Positions 1 to 12,984 of a DNA stretch of 64,000 nucleotides are shown in pieces. Position numbers and translations under genes: made by a program. The notes under the pieces were generated by a model that had not been told where the DNA came from, did no database searches, and saw only the letters and a list, made by a program, of their open reading frames with translations. The DNA is from Tetraselmis striata. Its lineage: Eukaryota; Chlorophyta; Chlorodendrophyceae; Chlorodendrales; Chlorodendraceae. The DNA is taken from assembly GCA_006384855.1 (NCBI GenBank), contig VCJN01000114.1:124001-188000 (forward strand), in the 5' to 3' direction. Within the stretch, counting starts at the first letter, position 1. The number at the start of each line of letters is the position of its first letter.

Positions 1-3000
1 GCGTCGCGGCCGCGGTCCTCGCCGTGGCGGATGCTGCGGGCAACGCCCTGTGCGGCGCTTGCCCAGACGCCGCTGTAGCTGTCAAGCTGGTCGGTCCGGA
101 CGGCGGCGAGGCACCGGTGGATGCGCAGGACAACGGGGACGGCACCTTCTCCCTGTCCTTTGTGCCCTCGGCGCCAGGTGCCCCCGCCCCCCCCCCCCCC
201 GGGCCCCCTCCCCCCTGCAGGTGCCACGGTTTTGTGAGAGAAGTGCCTGGGATAATATCAACGTACACTGGTCAGATGTCTGATAATTAGGCGATATCGG
301 AAATCACAAAAAAAAAAAAGGGCAATCAGAAAGGTCAGATGTCTGATACTGGTAGACATCCGACGAGCGACACATGCAGGCGCATGTGCGCAGTGGCGCG
401 CATGGGCCGGCGGAGGTCCCCCATGCCCCCAGTCCGTGCGAATGTAGTTGTAATACACGCGTTTATGTAATATCCTGTATACCGGGAAAGGTACCAGTAC
501 AAAAAGAATATTACCCGGTATCGTACCTACTCGTGCTAATAACGCGTAGTCACCGTAGTCTCATCGTCGTGCATCGGTCTGCATTCCTTAATTGCTATCA
601 GTTTTGAAACAATGTACGTTTACTTTTTTTCCTGGAAAATGGGCAATCAAAATTGTCCTTTGTGATCTTCGAAAACAATTCGCACCACGACTCCAATGTA
701 CATACGATTTCTCTCAAAAAAGGCAAACTATCAAGATATTTTCCATTTCTATTCTATTCAAACTGCATCCTAATTGACGGGTTCGGTGGGTTGCCGATGC
801 GGTAATAGGAATGCTGCGAATTAGAGCCTGCCCTTCCCTTCAGAGATCAATGTCGGCGAAACCGTAGCGGGACTGTAGCGAATTCTCATGGGTTGCATGC
901 AAGGCCGATTTCAAGCTTGAAGCAAGTTGCTTTATGGGGTTTATAGGGTTCCAATAGGTGCGTCGGCACCCGCCTGCGCGGGAGGGATGGGTGGCCACCG
1001 GGAGCTGGCGTTCTCAAGATCCTCCTCGCAAGTGGTGGCGGGAGGCCGGTACACCACCCCACAGTAGATCCAGATGAGCCGTCCGATGGAATGGGCGCCC
1101 TCTGAAACGCGTTGACCGAATTAGCCTCCAAGTAGAGTTACATGCAACCTATAACAATAACGTCGCCGCATTTCCGCCATGGTTTCATCCATTTGGCCGG
1201 TAGCAGGTAGGGCGGGCTCTTGCTCTTGTCCGCAGTGCTCTCACCACCGCCGCAGCACGCGTACGTACACGCAGCCATTGGTTTTGTGCCAACCGCGCAG
1301 CGCATGGCGAACTCGTGCCTTGCAATATACAGCAGGCTCTGCTGGCATGGGGGCGCCCAGCTGAGCAGCCTGTCGCTTGCCATCCCCCCCCGCAGGCACC
1401 TGGCGCCTGACGCCCATCATTGACGGCGCGGAGCCGCCAGGCGCCCGCTGCGCCGAGCTGGAGGCCCTGTGGGCCCCACCGTCGCCAGCGGAGCTGACCC
1501 TCTCCGTGCCCGCCGGCCTCGACCCCACCTGCGGTGAGAGTGTGCGGCTGGAGGTGCTGCTGCGTGACGGCGGGCGGCGGCCCCCCGCGGCATGGGAGGC
1601 GCCTTGCCTGGTGGTGCGCCCCCCAGGCGGGGTAGCCCATTCCGTGCCGCTCACCCTGGCCGACAGCAAGGACAGGTGCGGTTGCCGTTCCGGTCCCACT
1701 CACCTGAGCGCCTCACTCACTCACTCACTCACCTCGCTCGCCTAAGAGCCTCCGGCAGAGAGCCACATGCTTGCCAGACGCCCAGGCGCTTCCGGTTCCT
1801 CCTGTTGAAACAGGGTATAGTATAACCAGAAGTGCGGACGAGATAGAAGCGACCGCAATAACAGCGATGACGGTCAGTATTATGGACATAAGTCTACGGA
1901 TGCTAATGCACCAATATATGACCCCTTAACCCCTATACTTATATTCCTTAGGCCCCTTAGACCCAAATATATGAGACCGCCCAGACCCCTAGGACCCCTT
2001 AGGTCTATAGATAAAGACCGTTTAGCCCCGAGTTGGGCTTACATGCACCAAATTATAAACATTGGCTACAGCTCCGCTATGGGTTCATGTGACCTGTGAC
2101 AGGCAGGGCAGCTTCTCCTTTGCAGTGTTCTTATCACCGCGGCAGCTTCCGTGGCCATGCCGCAAGGAGTGGCCTCTGCAGCGGCTTCGGCCGCTGTTCC
2201 AGCCCTGTTTCATGTTGTCGGCGGCATGTGCCTTGCGTGCTCTTCTCCCTGAGGGCCGGTTGCCATGGCAGGTGGTTTGGCGCCTACACATGCGCCCAGA
2301 CAGGCCCGCATGAGCTGAGCGCCACGCTGGGCGGGCAGCCCGTGGGAGCCTCGCCCGTGGTGCTGGCCCCCCGCCCGGGCCGCATTCACCCTGCCTCCTG
2401 CCGCCTGGCTGGCCTGCCGGAGGCCGGGACTATGCTGGCAGGCGCCGCCCTGGTCGGCCGCCTCTCTGGGCGCGATGTGTACGGCAACGCGACTCCGTTG
2501 GCCCCCGCGGACATCTCCCTCACCGCCACCCCGCCGGACTCCGCAGCGGACCTGCACGTGGCGCAGCTGGACGGGTGCCCGGAGGAGGTGGAGCTCGCCT
2601 TTGCGCCGCGCGGCGAGGGGCGGCTGCAGCTAACGGTGGCGGGGCAGCTGCTGGCAAGCTGGGCGCTGGCTCCACCGCCCTCGGCCCCCGTGGCCCTGGC
2701 CGCGCTGCCCCCGGGCTGGACCGCGGGCCCGGTGCCGATGGCGCGCCCGCTGTGTGTCACGCTGGCGGCGGTGGACGCTGCCGGGCAGCCCGTGATGGAC
2801 GGAGACTGCGAGCAGCTGAGGCTGGCGGCCTCGGCCGTGTGGCAGGGTAAGTGCGCACAATATCCTCATCCTATCCTGATACAATGCGTAGGGGAATCCC
2901 TCGTCGGTGTCCGCCGTGGTGGCTGCCCTTCGGCGGCGCTTAGTTTTTCCTGCTGATCACTTCTTCAATGTGAGGGGGGCCGGAGCACCTATAGTACGAG

Positions 3001-3184
3001 ACCCCTTATTACAAGCCCCAAATCGGCCTTCAATGTGCAACCTATAGAAACATTCGCGAAAGTGTCGCCCAAATCTGACCTCTGACAGGCCCGGCAGGTT
3101 CTCATCCGTGTGCTCTTATTGCTGCGTCGGCACCAGTTGAATCGGCTGAACATTGTTACATTTATTATATATTTATTTAAATAT

Positions 3185-3215
<31 letters not shown>

Positions 3216-6200
3216 TGTATGTATATATGTATGTATATTTATATATTTATGTATTGCTAAGTAATCTTCTAAGTATTGTCATCCATTATATATTGTTGGT
3301 GCCATGTGCGCTGCCGTGAGTGTGGGATTCCGCCGCTACCGATGCCCCACACCACTGCAAATCCCCCCTTCGGTAGCGCTTGTTGGCTCTGCCTGCAATG
3401 TGCTCCCATCTCGCATCCTCCTGCGCCTGCCCCCCCCCCCCCCCCCCACCGCTCCTTATTTCCGCTTGCCACATGCAGATTGCGCCGCCGATGACGAGGG
3501 GTCGAGCGGCAGCGCGCCCACCCTGTCCCCCCTGGGCGGCGCTCGCTGGGCGCTGCGCTTCACCCCCGCCCGCCCCGGCGCCTTCGAGCTCCGCGTCCAG
3601 GCGGACCAGCTGGCTCCGCTGGTGCTGCCAGGCGAGGCGGTGCCGGCGGGCAGCGAGCCCGCGGCCTGCGAGCTCCGGCTTGGCGGCGGGGACCGCCTGC
3701 CGGCGGACGGGCAGCCGCTGTGCTGCGCGGCGGGGAAGCCGCTGCCGCTGGCGTTGCAGCGCCGCGACGCCGCGGGGCGGCCGGTCGGCAGCCATGCCGG
3801 CGAGAGGCCGGTGCGCGGCGCAGGCGAGGGGCCGGGCCCGATGGAGGTGGCCGTCAAGGAGGGCGCCGGCGGGGTGGTGTCGGTCGCCGCGGTCGCGCGG
3901 CTGGCCGGGCGCTATCGCCTGCGGCTGTGGATGGACGGTCCGGAGGGGGCGCTGCCAGTGGGCGGCTCCCCGCTCGACGTGGAGGTGAAGGCAGGCGAGG
4001 TGGCGCAGCAGTGCTGCTCCTTCACCCTGGAGGTATCTCCCCCCCCCCCCCCCCCACACACCCTTTCGCTCTCTCTCCATGTCTACGTTCGATGATGCGT
4101 TGATGTGTTGGGTATTTAGGCTTGAAACTTTATAACCTGTTGTTGACACTTTCTCAACTCATATGGCACTACTGCCGCAACTACGGCTGGCGCGTGCGCT
4201 ACACTGACCAGTGCGCTGTTAGTCCCTCCGCCGTGATACACAGCCGAGCAGCAAATGCCCCACCTAGCGCCCTTGATCCGGCCAATGGATGTCTTAAAGT
4301 AGACAGGGCGGCGCGCTGATGGGGGCCTCCCCGCCGCCCCCCTGCTGCTGCGGCGCAGGGCGTGGCCGGCAAGGACGCGGTGGTGGCGGCGGGCGAGGCC
4401 GTGACGCTCACCGTCGTCACGCGCGACCGCTACGGCAACGACGTGGCGGCGCCCGGAGACCACATGCAGGCGCTGGCCCGGGGCCCGGTCGGGGCGGTGC
4501 GCCTGTCGCTGCTCAGCTCCGCTGGCGCGAGCCACACCTTCTCCGCGGAGCTCACCGCTGCGGGTGCGCCTGCATCCCCCCCACAACCACCACCACCACA
4601 CCACCACCACACACCTCTTCCTGGCTATGCGCCTTTCGGCGGTGTCAGGTTTTCAGGGTTTTCGGTTTTAGGGGTTATGGGTTAACGGTGCCCGCTCCCC
4701 ATCCGCGCAGGCCGCTACGACGTCGGCGTGCTCTTCCGCGACCCGAGCAGCGGCCTGTCCTTCCCCATGGCCGCGGCCGGCGGCTCCGCAGCGCTGACAG
4801 TCCGGCCCGCCGCCGCCGCCGCCGCGACCAGCACCGCCTCGTCGCTGCCGGCGCGCCTGGTGGCGGGCGTGCCGGCGGAGTTCACCGTCACCCCGCGCGA
4901 CGCCTGGGGCAACGCCGGCGCGCACGGCGCGGCGCTGGAGGCGGCGCTGGTACCCGTGGGTGGCGGCGCGGCGGTGCCAGGCCGCGTGGCGGAGGGCAAC
5001 GAGGGGACGCTGCGCGTCACGCTGGCGCCAACCGCTGCGGGCGCCTTCCGCCTGGTGGCGCGCCTCGCGGGGCAGCCGCTGCTGGAGGCGGAGGTGGCCG
5101 TGGAGGGCGCCGCCACGCACGCCGGCCGCACCACGCTGGGCGCCTTTTGGCCGGAATGCGGCGCTGTGGCGGGCTCCGCGTCGGGCTTTGTCATCCGGGT
5201 GAGCCAACCTGCCGAACAACACACACCAGCCGCATCGCGTGTCTGGCCGTAATTATATATAAAAGTATATAGTATAGATATCATTCATCAGTGAATATCT
5301 AAAGTAATAATGTTAACATGTTTAGATTAATGTTACTACATTTAGTACAAACGAAGTTTGTTCCGAACGACCGAAAGTTTCACCACGATCGCAACGACGG
5401 CGCCGTCGGATTTCGGGGTTATTACGCCCTTTCGTTGTTAAATCTTCAAGTCGCTAATAATGATGTTTTCAGTTTTCAGTCGATTTCCGTAATACAGCTG
5501 TTTTGGGGGCTTTGAATATGGCACGCTGGTCTGCAAGCTGGAGCCTGTTTGAATCCATGGTGAAGTGACGAGTGACAATGTATTTATGCCTGTTCGTTAT
5601 CCTTTCGTACCTCATTCGTAATGCTTATTATAGTTTACACATGCAATTATGTAGTGTCCCCTTCATTGTCATCATATATGTAGTCGAGACCCGTATCAGT
5701 CTCAGACTGGCTCGCGAAGTGCGAGTAACGGTACCGATACCAGCAGCAGGATGACGACGACTGCTTCTACCCGTAGTCGCTCCTGGAAGCTTTTCAGCCG
5801 CTTCCTCCTTGGCCGATTACTAGCTGTCCAGCAGTAGGCCGGATTACGTTCAGGTACGGGAAGAATGGATGTAGCAACTGGACGCATCCTCCGCTAGCTA
5901 GTGCTACCGCAGCACAGCAGCGGCACGGTGAGGATAACTGCGCGTTCTGAAATTGATGCAGAGATTATATATAGCGACTATTCATCCTCGCGTAGCAACT
6001 ACTACTGCAGCACAACGGCATCGTGATCAGGCACAGTCCTGAAATATATCTTGATGAGAATAATAGTTCAGCGCTATTGATGGCAATATAAACGCATTTG
6101 TGTTACACTAATGTTTTCCACTTTATTTCGCCGCGGCGACTGCTGTGTGTTCGCCTATATGGCGAGCAATTATAGTAACATGTGTTTGATATAAAAGTAT

Positions 6201-9200
6201 GTGTTGATTGGGACGAGAAAGCTGTACACCTGCTGCTGGGGTTATATGTTTTGGTAGTCGCCGCAACTTCGTTTGTACCCGCAGGGACGGAGCCCCGCAT
6301 TCTGTTACATTTATAGCAAATAAATACATTTTACGTAAATTGTAATTATGCATTTGTTTTGGTTATATTCTTATTGTATACGTCCCAACCCACCGCCCTC
6401 GCACCTTTCCCCGCCCCGCGCCGCCTGCCCCCGACGCGCAGGCGCATGATGAGTTTGGTAACCCGCGCTGCGAAGGCGGCGACGATTTTGCCGTGGAGGT
6501 GCGCGGGGTGGACGCCAGCATGGTCCAGGTGAGCCAGCCCCCCCCCCCCCCCCCCCCCCTCTCCAAAATTCATCCTGGATCCCCCGTACGTCCTATGTTA
6601 GCGCGACATGGCTGAGCGGAAGCAGTACGACGAAGCCCGGAAGGAGAACCTGCGTGCTGCATGTTTTCAAGTGTCCGATGATGATGTCGTCTCATAATTT
6701 TTGAATCCCAATACCCATGCCCAATACCCCACGATCTCCACCCTCTACAGCATGAACCATTCCAAATTCAGAGTAGTTATTAGTCCTGTTCATGGTAGAT
6801 TGGCAATACAGCTATAGTATTACCACTGATTAGATCACTTAGATATGTTATATAGGTCGCTCTGCTTGCTCCGCATTCCCCTGGCGGCAGATCCGGAGGG
6901 AGAGCGCTCGTCTTGTACCTTACCGACCTTCGCAGTTTTTTTCCCCAGCGGATTGGCTGCGACAGCGCCTGAACACCCCCCCCCCCCCCCCCCCCCCCGC
7001 CCGCTGGCCGGCTGTTCTGACGCCCCCTCATCAGGTTGTGGACCGCCTGGACGGCAGCTACGCGGTGCAGTTCACGCCGCCCAGCGAGGGCACCTTCGTG
7101 GCGTCGGTCAAGCTGGCGGGGCACCACGTGCGCGGCAGCCCCCTGGCGCTGCCCGCCTTCCGCGACATCGCGGCGCTGGCCGACAAGGAGATGGAGCGGC
7201 GGCTGTCCAGCACCGTGAACAACCTGCGCCGCGGCGTGGGCGAGGCGCGCGCGCTGCACGCCGCCGCCAAGGCGGAGATGGCCAGCCTGCTGGCCTTCCT
7301 GCCCGTCATGTGCGACGGCGTCAAGACGCAGGTGGTGGAGGCGGTGGCCGGCCACGAGGAGCTGCTGGTGGAGAGCCGGGCGGCGCTGTCCCGCGAGGCG
7401 GTGGAGCGCAAGCGGCTGCACAACCTGGTGCAGGTGCGGCAGCATCCCCCCCCCCCCCCCTCACCTCACCCCCACCCCCCAACCGCATCACCGTCCACTC
7501 CTCCCTATAAGAAACTTGTACAGTCAATAGAGCGTACAAAAACTTGAATAAGGAAAGAATATGTAAGGATCTTTTTGAATTAATCAAGGGAATGCAGTTG
7601 TTAAAAATTAACTACAAAGCAAGATATCTATTTTACGACTCAATCAATAAAGGCGATGGATGGAGCAAAAGTCCCCTCAAGAGCAATATTTCAACTACAC
7701 GAGAGATGTTGTTTGGTATAGTTGAGCGATTTCCAGTTTGTTTTCAAAAATACGTAATTTTATCAAAACAGATATGGTAAAAACAACCCTTGGCCACGTT
7801 TGCGCTCGTGCCCCGTGAAAGGGCGACAGTCTGCCGACGCCGCGCCCCTCGCCCCTTTGACCGGCCCCGCAGGAGCTGCGCGGCAACATCCGCGTGATGG
7901 TGCGCGTCAAGCCCATGCTGGCGGAGGAGGCCGTGACGGCGGGGCAGCAGAGCGTGCTGCGCACGCCGGACGACCGCCGGATCCAGTGCCACGCCATGGG
8001 CAGCGCCAAGACCTTTGAGTTTGACCGCGTCTTCAGCGAAACCGCACCACAGGTTACCCCCCCCCCCCCCCCCCGGCACACACACAGAGGAATGCCAATG
8101 TCAATGATAATGTCAATGACAATGACAATGACAATGACAATGCCACCTCTAGTACCCGGCCCATGACCGCAGGCCGATGCGCGCCCCAACGGGGCGATGG
8201 TCCTCCTCCTGACTGGCTGCCTCCCCGGGCCCGCAGGACGAGGTGTTTGAAGACGTGAGCCAGCTGGTGACGAGCGCGCTGGACGGCTACAACGTGTGCA
8301 TCTTCGCGTACGGGCAGACCGGCGCCGGCAAGACGCACACCATGGAGGGGCCCAAGGGGGACCCGGGCATCAACTACCGCACCATGCGCGAGATCTTCCG
8401 CTCCATCGCGGAGGAGCGCCCCGACTGCAGGTAGATCGTGGCCGCCGGGGAAGGGGGGGGGGGGGGGGGGGGGGCTTGGCGGGTAGGAGGAGTGTATCAA
8501 TGGATTGCGCTGATTGCTTTGATTCGGTCCAGGAGGAGGGAGAGGGGGGGGGGGGGGGGCTGACTGCGTGGGGCCGCTACCCCGGCCAACCCTCAGGTAC
8601 GACATCAGCTGCAGCATGGTGGAGATCTACAACGAGGCGGTGCACGACCTGCTGGACCGCGAGCAGCAGCGGCGCGAGATGGAGCTGCAGAGCTGCAAGG
8701 GCGGCTTCACGGTGCCCGGCCTCACGGAGTGGAGCGTGTCCAGCCCGGAGGAGATCGTGCAGATCATGGCGGCGGGCTTTGAGCACCGGGCCGTGGGCTG
8801 CCACGACGTCAACGCCCACTCCTCGCGCTCCCACTGCCTCCTCATCGTCAATGTCAATGTGGGCACCCCCCCCCCCCCCCCCCCCCCCCCCTTCCTTCCT
8901 ACACGCCATCCTCAACGGAAACTGGCATCCTGATTCGCACTAGCGCGTCGGTGGCAAATGATCTTAAACGGTGGGGCCTGGCCGTCGTTAATTTGCCACA
9001 CTCCTAGCGTTTTTCATTTCTATTTTGTGCCGCGATTCTATTCGTGTATTCTTATTTTTGCTGATCGTCTTCCTTCGTAGTAGATATTCTTCAGACGCGG
9101 TGCCACTAAGGATATAGGATTATGCTGTGATCAGTCATGTCTACACTGCTGGACTACAAGCACGGCGTTATTTGTAATTGCCCCTGCCGAATGCGCTATG

Positions 9201-9993
9201 TGCAATCCTTATCAGTGTATACTGGTTGTATGCGCGTCATTTGGGGGGGGGGGGGGGGGGGCATCGATCGATGCCGGCAGATCATGTCCTGACCAACCCC
9301 CCCTCCCCCATGGCTGGCGCCTGCAGGGCACCAACCTGTCCACCGGCGTGCGCACCCACGGCAAGCTGACGCTGTGCGACCTGGCGGGCAGCGAGCGCGT
9401 GAACAAGACGGGCGCGTCGGGGCTGACGCTGACCGAGGCCCAAAACATCAACTCGTCGCTGCTGGCGCTGGGCAATGTGATCAGCGCGCTGCTCCAGCAG
9501 AGCAGCCACGTGCCGTACCGCAACTCCAAGCTCACCATGCTCCTGCAGGTGGGCCGCTACCCCCCCCCCCCCCCCAGGGGGCGGCGTGACCCGGGGGCTG
9601 CGGTGCCAAGGTGCCCCACCTTCATGACGCGCTTAACCCCCTGTGTTGCCCACCCCCTCCCCCCCCCCGGCCCCCTTGCCCTCGTTCCAGGACTCCCTCG
9701 GCGGTGACGCCAAAGCGCTGATGCTGTGCAACGTGGCGCAGCCGGCAGCCTACGCCCAAGAGACGCTGTCCAGCCTGGTGTTTGCCAGCAAGGTCGGCAA
9801 TGTGGTCATGAAGACGCCGCAGCGCCACCTGGACGACAATGAAGGCGGCAAAGAGAACGTGGGCACCGCGGACTCGGCCAGCAACAGCCCCCCCGCTGCC
9901 AGCCGAGCCGCCAGCGGCAGCCGTGCGGGTAAGAGGTCGCCCACCGCAAGGGTCGCCACTCGACGGGCCACCGCCCCGTCCACTGGGCGTTAG
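1..9993 (+). CDS. Filamin-repeat kinesin-14 (C-terminal motor), 5' end outside window
   Basis: Thirteen exons: 3-177, 1396-1675, 2272-2846, 3479-4032, 4359-4563, 4711-5198, 6442-6528, 7035-7433, 7873-8052, 8237-8430, 8597-8858, 9327-9548, 9691-9993. Phase closes at every junction and gives 1307 residues ending in TAG. Residues 1-830 hold about eight filamin/ABP280 Ig repeats (motifs [46 protein letters not shown]). Residues 831-921 are helical and end in [17 protein letters not shown], the neck-motor junction typical of minus-end-directed kinesin-14. The motor (about 922-1250) has a P-loop GQTGAGKT near 1007, switch I NAHSSRSH near 1118, switch [10 protein letters not shown] near 1151 and [14 protein letters not shown]. 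It should be an active microtubule ATPase; the repeats may bind actin-related or membrane partners (inference). A short basic Ser/Pro tail follows. The true start lies upstream of the window. Nearly all introns carry C or G homopolymers. Confidence 0.93.
571..780 (+). repeat. Dispersed repeat in kinesin intron 1, sister copy at 26406-26612
   Basis: This 210-base AT-rich stretch inside the first intron aligns with 26406-26612 in the same orientation. Both start around CGGTCTGCATTCC and share CCTGGA(A/T)AAATGGGCAAT, a CAATTCGCA segment and a TTCTATTCTATTC end. No ORF or terminal structure is visible, so it may be part of a longer non-autonomous element. Confidence 0.75.
975..1123 (+). repeat. 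Dispersed repeat in kinesin intron 1, sister copy at 16312-16463
   Basis: About 150 bases match 16312-16463 in the same orientation. Shared blocks include GGGAGCTGGCGTTC, AGTGGTGGCGGGAG, CCGGTACACCACCCC and CTGAAACGCGTTGACCG. The copies differ by scattered substitutions and short indels. It has no coding content. The other copy lies inside the terminal-inverted-repeat element at 15614-16722. Confidence 0.8.
3161..3256. repeat. AT-rich (TATATG)n microsatellite in kinesin intron 3
   Basis: The stretch is almost entirely alternating TATA, TACA and TATG units between exons 3 and 4. It is low complexity and the ORFs read through it are not real. Confidence 0.85.
8095..8141. repeat. (AATGAC)n / (AATGTC)n microsatellite in kinesin intron 9
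   Basis: Seven to eight hexamers of the form AATGNC lie between the C-run of this intron and the next exon. It is a simple repeat. Confidence 0.85.
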
Positions 9994-10575
9994 CAGCATC
10001 AGTCCACCCCCGCCCTTAAAGCCCCGCATCTCCGCAAACCCTGCAGCAGATGTGCTCGGCTCGGCTCGGCTTGTCCCCCAGATTTAAGCAGGCTGCGGCT
10101 CAGGCAAGACGGTGCAACGGTTCTTCTGCGTCTTTTCATGGCCTTCGTGGCTAGCACCCGTGCCACGAGCGGGCATTGACCCAATGACACGGTATACAGC
10201 CACGGGACACACGTGCCCCTGTACACCCTCATGCCACATCCCCCTTGACATGGATGGTATTAATGTGTGCCCACCAATCATGTATTAGGGCATTAAGACT
10301 AGGTCATTCAGGGTAGTATGAGGCAAGCCCGCCTGCTGTGTATGCTGCGTATCGCTACTTCAGCAGGCGCAAATTCTCGGTGGAAGTTGCACTCGTTATC
10401 ATCGCATGTGCGCGCGCATGAGGGGGGTCTCGCCCGCCATGCCCGATCCCCCGTTTTTACAGCTTTGCACCCGCCATCAGCATTGACGCGTTCATAATGA
10501 ATGCGCGCCGTTGTTATTACTTCTGTGCCACTTGGCGCATCACGATGACGCGCAATTCTTGAATAATATGGCGGT

Positions 10576-10580
10576 CATGT
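10576..10580 (+). promoter_or_regulatory. Possible TGTAA polyadenylation signal for the kinesin gene
   Basis: A TGTAA pentamer, the usual green-algal poly(A) signal, lies about 585 bases after the kinesin stop codon. The stretch 9994-10700 has no other gene and could be 3' UTR. No transcript data support the end point. Confidence 0.3.
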
Positions 10581-10699
10581 AATCCTTATACAGCCATGAT
10601 GCCCTGCCGTAGGAAAGCTTCAGCCTACAAGAAGGAGGTGTTCCAAACATGTTCTGCAATGCACTACCACATTACCAGTACCAGTACCGCCAACGTTAC

Positions 10700-10765
10700 A
10701 TGGGTTGCGGGCCGCTTTTAGGCGGCTTCTGTTGATCTCCTAGTACGGCTTTTCTTACATCAGTG
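10700..10765 (+). repeat. Hairpin-module repeat copy
   Basis: The copy reads GTTGCGGGCCGCTTTTAGG with a CGGCTTCTGTTGATCTCC continuation. CCGC-TTTTA-GCGG can fold into a small GC hairpin. The same module recurs at 11040-11080, 11290-11335, 19072-19135, 19950-19985 (minus), 22762-22850 and 28750-28810. Confidence 0.7.
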
Positions 10766-10772
10766 CTTACAT

Positions 10773-10962
10773 CATATGCGCACTAAAAGCAGAACTAAAG
10801 CAATTGTGAAAGGGTGCCAGCAAAAGAGAGATATAGGCCTGAAACCAAGAGCAAGGAGAAGTGGCGGCGCCACGCTCACAAGAGCTGGCCGATTTTCTTG
10901 CCAGTGTGCGTGTGGCTACCTTTCGCGAGCTGCACAAAGAAAGCCTCGGCGTGCTGGCTGGT
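10773..10962 (-). repeat. Short copy of the LINE-like element tail, parent-like copy at 20315-20760
   Basis: Positions 10773-10846 align with 20315-20391, and 10847-10962 align with about 20650-20760. The short copy therefore lacks about 255 bases present in the long copy. The minus strand matches the C-terminal part of the ORF at 20496-21692 (AKASHAHTGQKIGQLL-like residues), so this is a truncated, internally deleted relic. Confidence 0.7.
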
Positions 10963-11039
10963 ATCCGTATAGGTGGATTATCTGCGGCGGTCAATAACAC
11001 TGGCCTTTCGTAGTTCACACGTGTACGAGTACCTATATC

Positions 11040-11080
11040 TTCGTACGGGCCGCTTTTAGGCGGTTTGCTCTTTATTTCAT
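11040..11080 (+). repeat. Hairpin-module repeat copy
   Basis: The copy contains GGGCCGCTTTTAGGCGG followed by TTTGCTCTTTATTTC. It is the second of three copies within 650 bases downstream of the kinesin gene. Confidence 0.6.
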
Positions 11081-11289
11081 CTTAAATTTATACTGGTGCT
11101 ACACCGTTTAATTGCGTATTACGAATAAGCAATTACTTTGTTAGTAGTGACAATTGGTACCGGTACGAGTGCACCAGGGCTCTTAAAATAAATCTCATTC
11201 CTCGAGTGCCGCTGGGACTCCCGGACTGTACCACCCTGAATATTACGAATATAATCGATAATAATGACGGCACGAGTACTGTCCATCCC

Positions 11290-11335
11290 GCCTGGTGCGG
11301 CGGGATGCGGGCCGTTTTTAAGCGGTGCTGTCAGG
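11290..11335 (+). repeat. Hairpin-module repeat copy
   Basis: The copy reads GGCGGGATGCGGGCCG followed by TTTTTAAGCGGTGCTG. The GGATGCGGGCCG core is shared with 19072 and 28753. Confidence 0.6.
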
Positions 11336-11339
11336 TTCC

Positions 11340-12397
11340 ACGCCCATCATGTGGCTATATGTTGCATAACGTCAGCGCATGTTATTTGGACATGATGTAA
11401 TTTAGTATAACACGTTTATTTAAAGCTAGTACTCTCATTTACACCGGTACGGTGCAGCATATACGGCTCGCAAGCCGTGTATATACCATGTATAGTCTGT
11501 ACGGTATACACATGTTCACAAAAGTCTTGCCCCCCTTGTCAAACATCTACTGTAGATTGGCCCATTATTAGCCCTCGCCTTTGTTTTGGGCCGCGCCCTT
11601 CCATGTGCCATACATGAACATGACATCATCCGTGGGGGCAGCCTTGAGTGGCGTTTGTTGTGCTCTCGCTATAAAAGCCATACGTGTGTGTGTCATTTTT
11701 CAGGGTAGTTAGTAATGAATTTGACAACCCAATGTCACGAGGGCGCGAATTTTTATATAGCACGTATACGCATTCTATGTGTTGTACGGCTGTACGCCAA
11801 GATTAAGCTCTACCATCGCGAGATATATTCACAAATTTGCGAATGTGTATATAAGGTTCGCTCTCCCCGCCGTCGGCATGCAAGCAAGAGAGCAGTTCCC
11901 ACGAAACGGCCAATACTACTGCAATTACGGCATGCTTCAAAACCAGCCCACCAACAGTTGTCGTCCGCATTCAATGCGGCCTTGGTAGAGCCGGGCTTCA
12001 GCCCGTACTGCGCATGGGTGCATATGGTCACTCGCTAGGGCGACGTCCAGGGTATGTCGTAGGGTTGGCCCTTGATACGCTCCCATGTTCTGCTATTGGG
12101 CTGCGCCTAGCGGGCCCCTATAAAGGGAAAATCCGCCCGCGCGGGGCGAGTACATCGCATATCGAGTTCAAAAGGTTGAGAGGCCGACGAGGACAGCGGC
12201 GGCGGGAGGGTGGGTGGGTGAGAATAGCGGCGCGCATCGCGGCTGCGGCCGCCAAGGTTGTTGCTTGTGCAATGCGCGTAGTGCCTAAACCCCCCGCTTT
12301 CTGGTTGTTTGCCGAGTACTAGACCACCGCCATCGGGCGATTCCCGGTGCTGCGCAATGTACTGAAAGCCGACATAAAGAATATTCCCCACTTAAAG
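11340..12397. other. Intergenic stretch without a recognisable gene
   Basis: Both strands hold only short ORFs of low coding character. Some GTAC-rich motifs are present. Nothing else could be supported. Confidence 0.5.
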
Positions 12398-12423
12398 CCC
12401 CCCCCCCCCCCCCCCCCCCCCCC
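12398..12423. repeat. Poly-C tract, 26 bases, intergenic
   Basis: An uninterrupted run of 26 C lies just outside the left end of the retroelement at 12467-15580. It shows that the C-runs of this genome are not limited to introns. Confidence 0.95.
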
Positions 12424-12984
12424 TAATTTTCCCACATCTGTGACCTAATAAACCGGAGGATGACTGTGCAATGGAACGGACCAGTAAGCATGAAGGGCAG
12501 CTAGCGAGCCGCCGAGCCGTAGACGCGACACGGTGCTCAAAGGGGCGGCACAGGAGCACGCAGGTAACTGCCCCTCGCGCTGTGCCCCAACGCATTAAGT
12601 ACGCAACGGCCTTAAGTACAACTACAGCGCGCGATCTGCGTTGCACTGCATGACGCGCGGGGCAAAACTGACCCGGACAAGCAATCTACCGAAAAACATC
12701 CGTTACAAAACCGTTGATGTTATATCGGGAAGGACGGGGAGGGAGGGCGGGAATTTGGCTGAGGAAGAGCTAGACGATTGTGGAGCTCGAGATTGACGAG
12801 AGCCGGACAGCCAGCACGGCTAAGTAACCGAGCCCAACGCTACAATACCGGCTGCACCGGCGGTACGGTACCGTTCCCTTATTACCCAGAAATCCCGGAG
12901 ATTCAGCGGACAAGTCCGCAGACACCCCGACGGACTATAGTGCAGTGGAACGGAACAGTAAGTAGGAAGGGCAGACAGCGAGAC

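Noticed and set aside
3286..4149. 287-residue minus-strand ORF
   Set aside because: It is the antisense shadow of kinesin exon 4, whose plus-strand reading has filamin motifs and phase-correct splice sites.
7441..7508. Proline-rich extension of kinesin exon 8
   Set aside because: The proline codons are the intronic C-run. A donor GT after CTGGTGCAG and phase-correct joining to the motor exon explain the sequence better.
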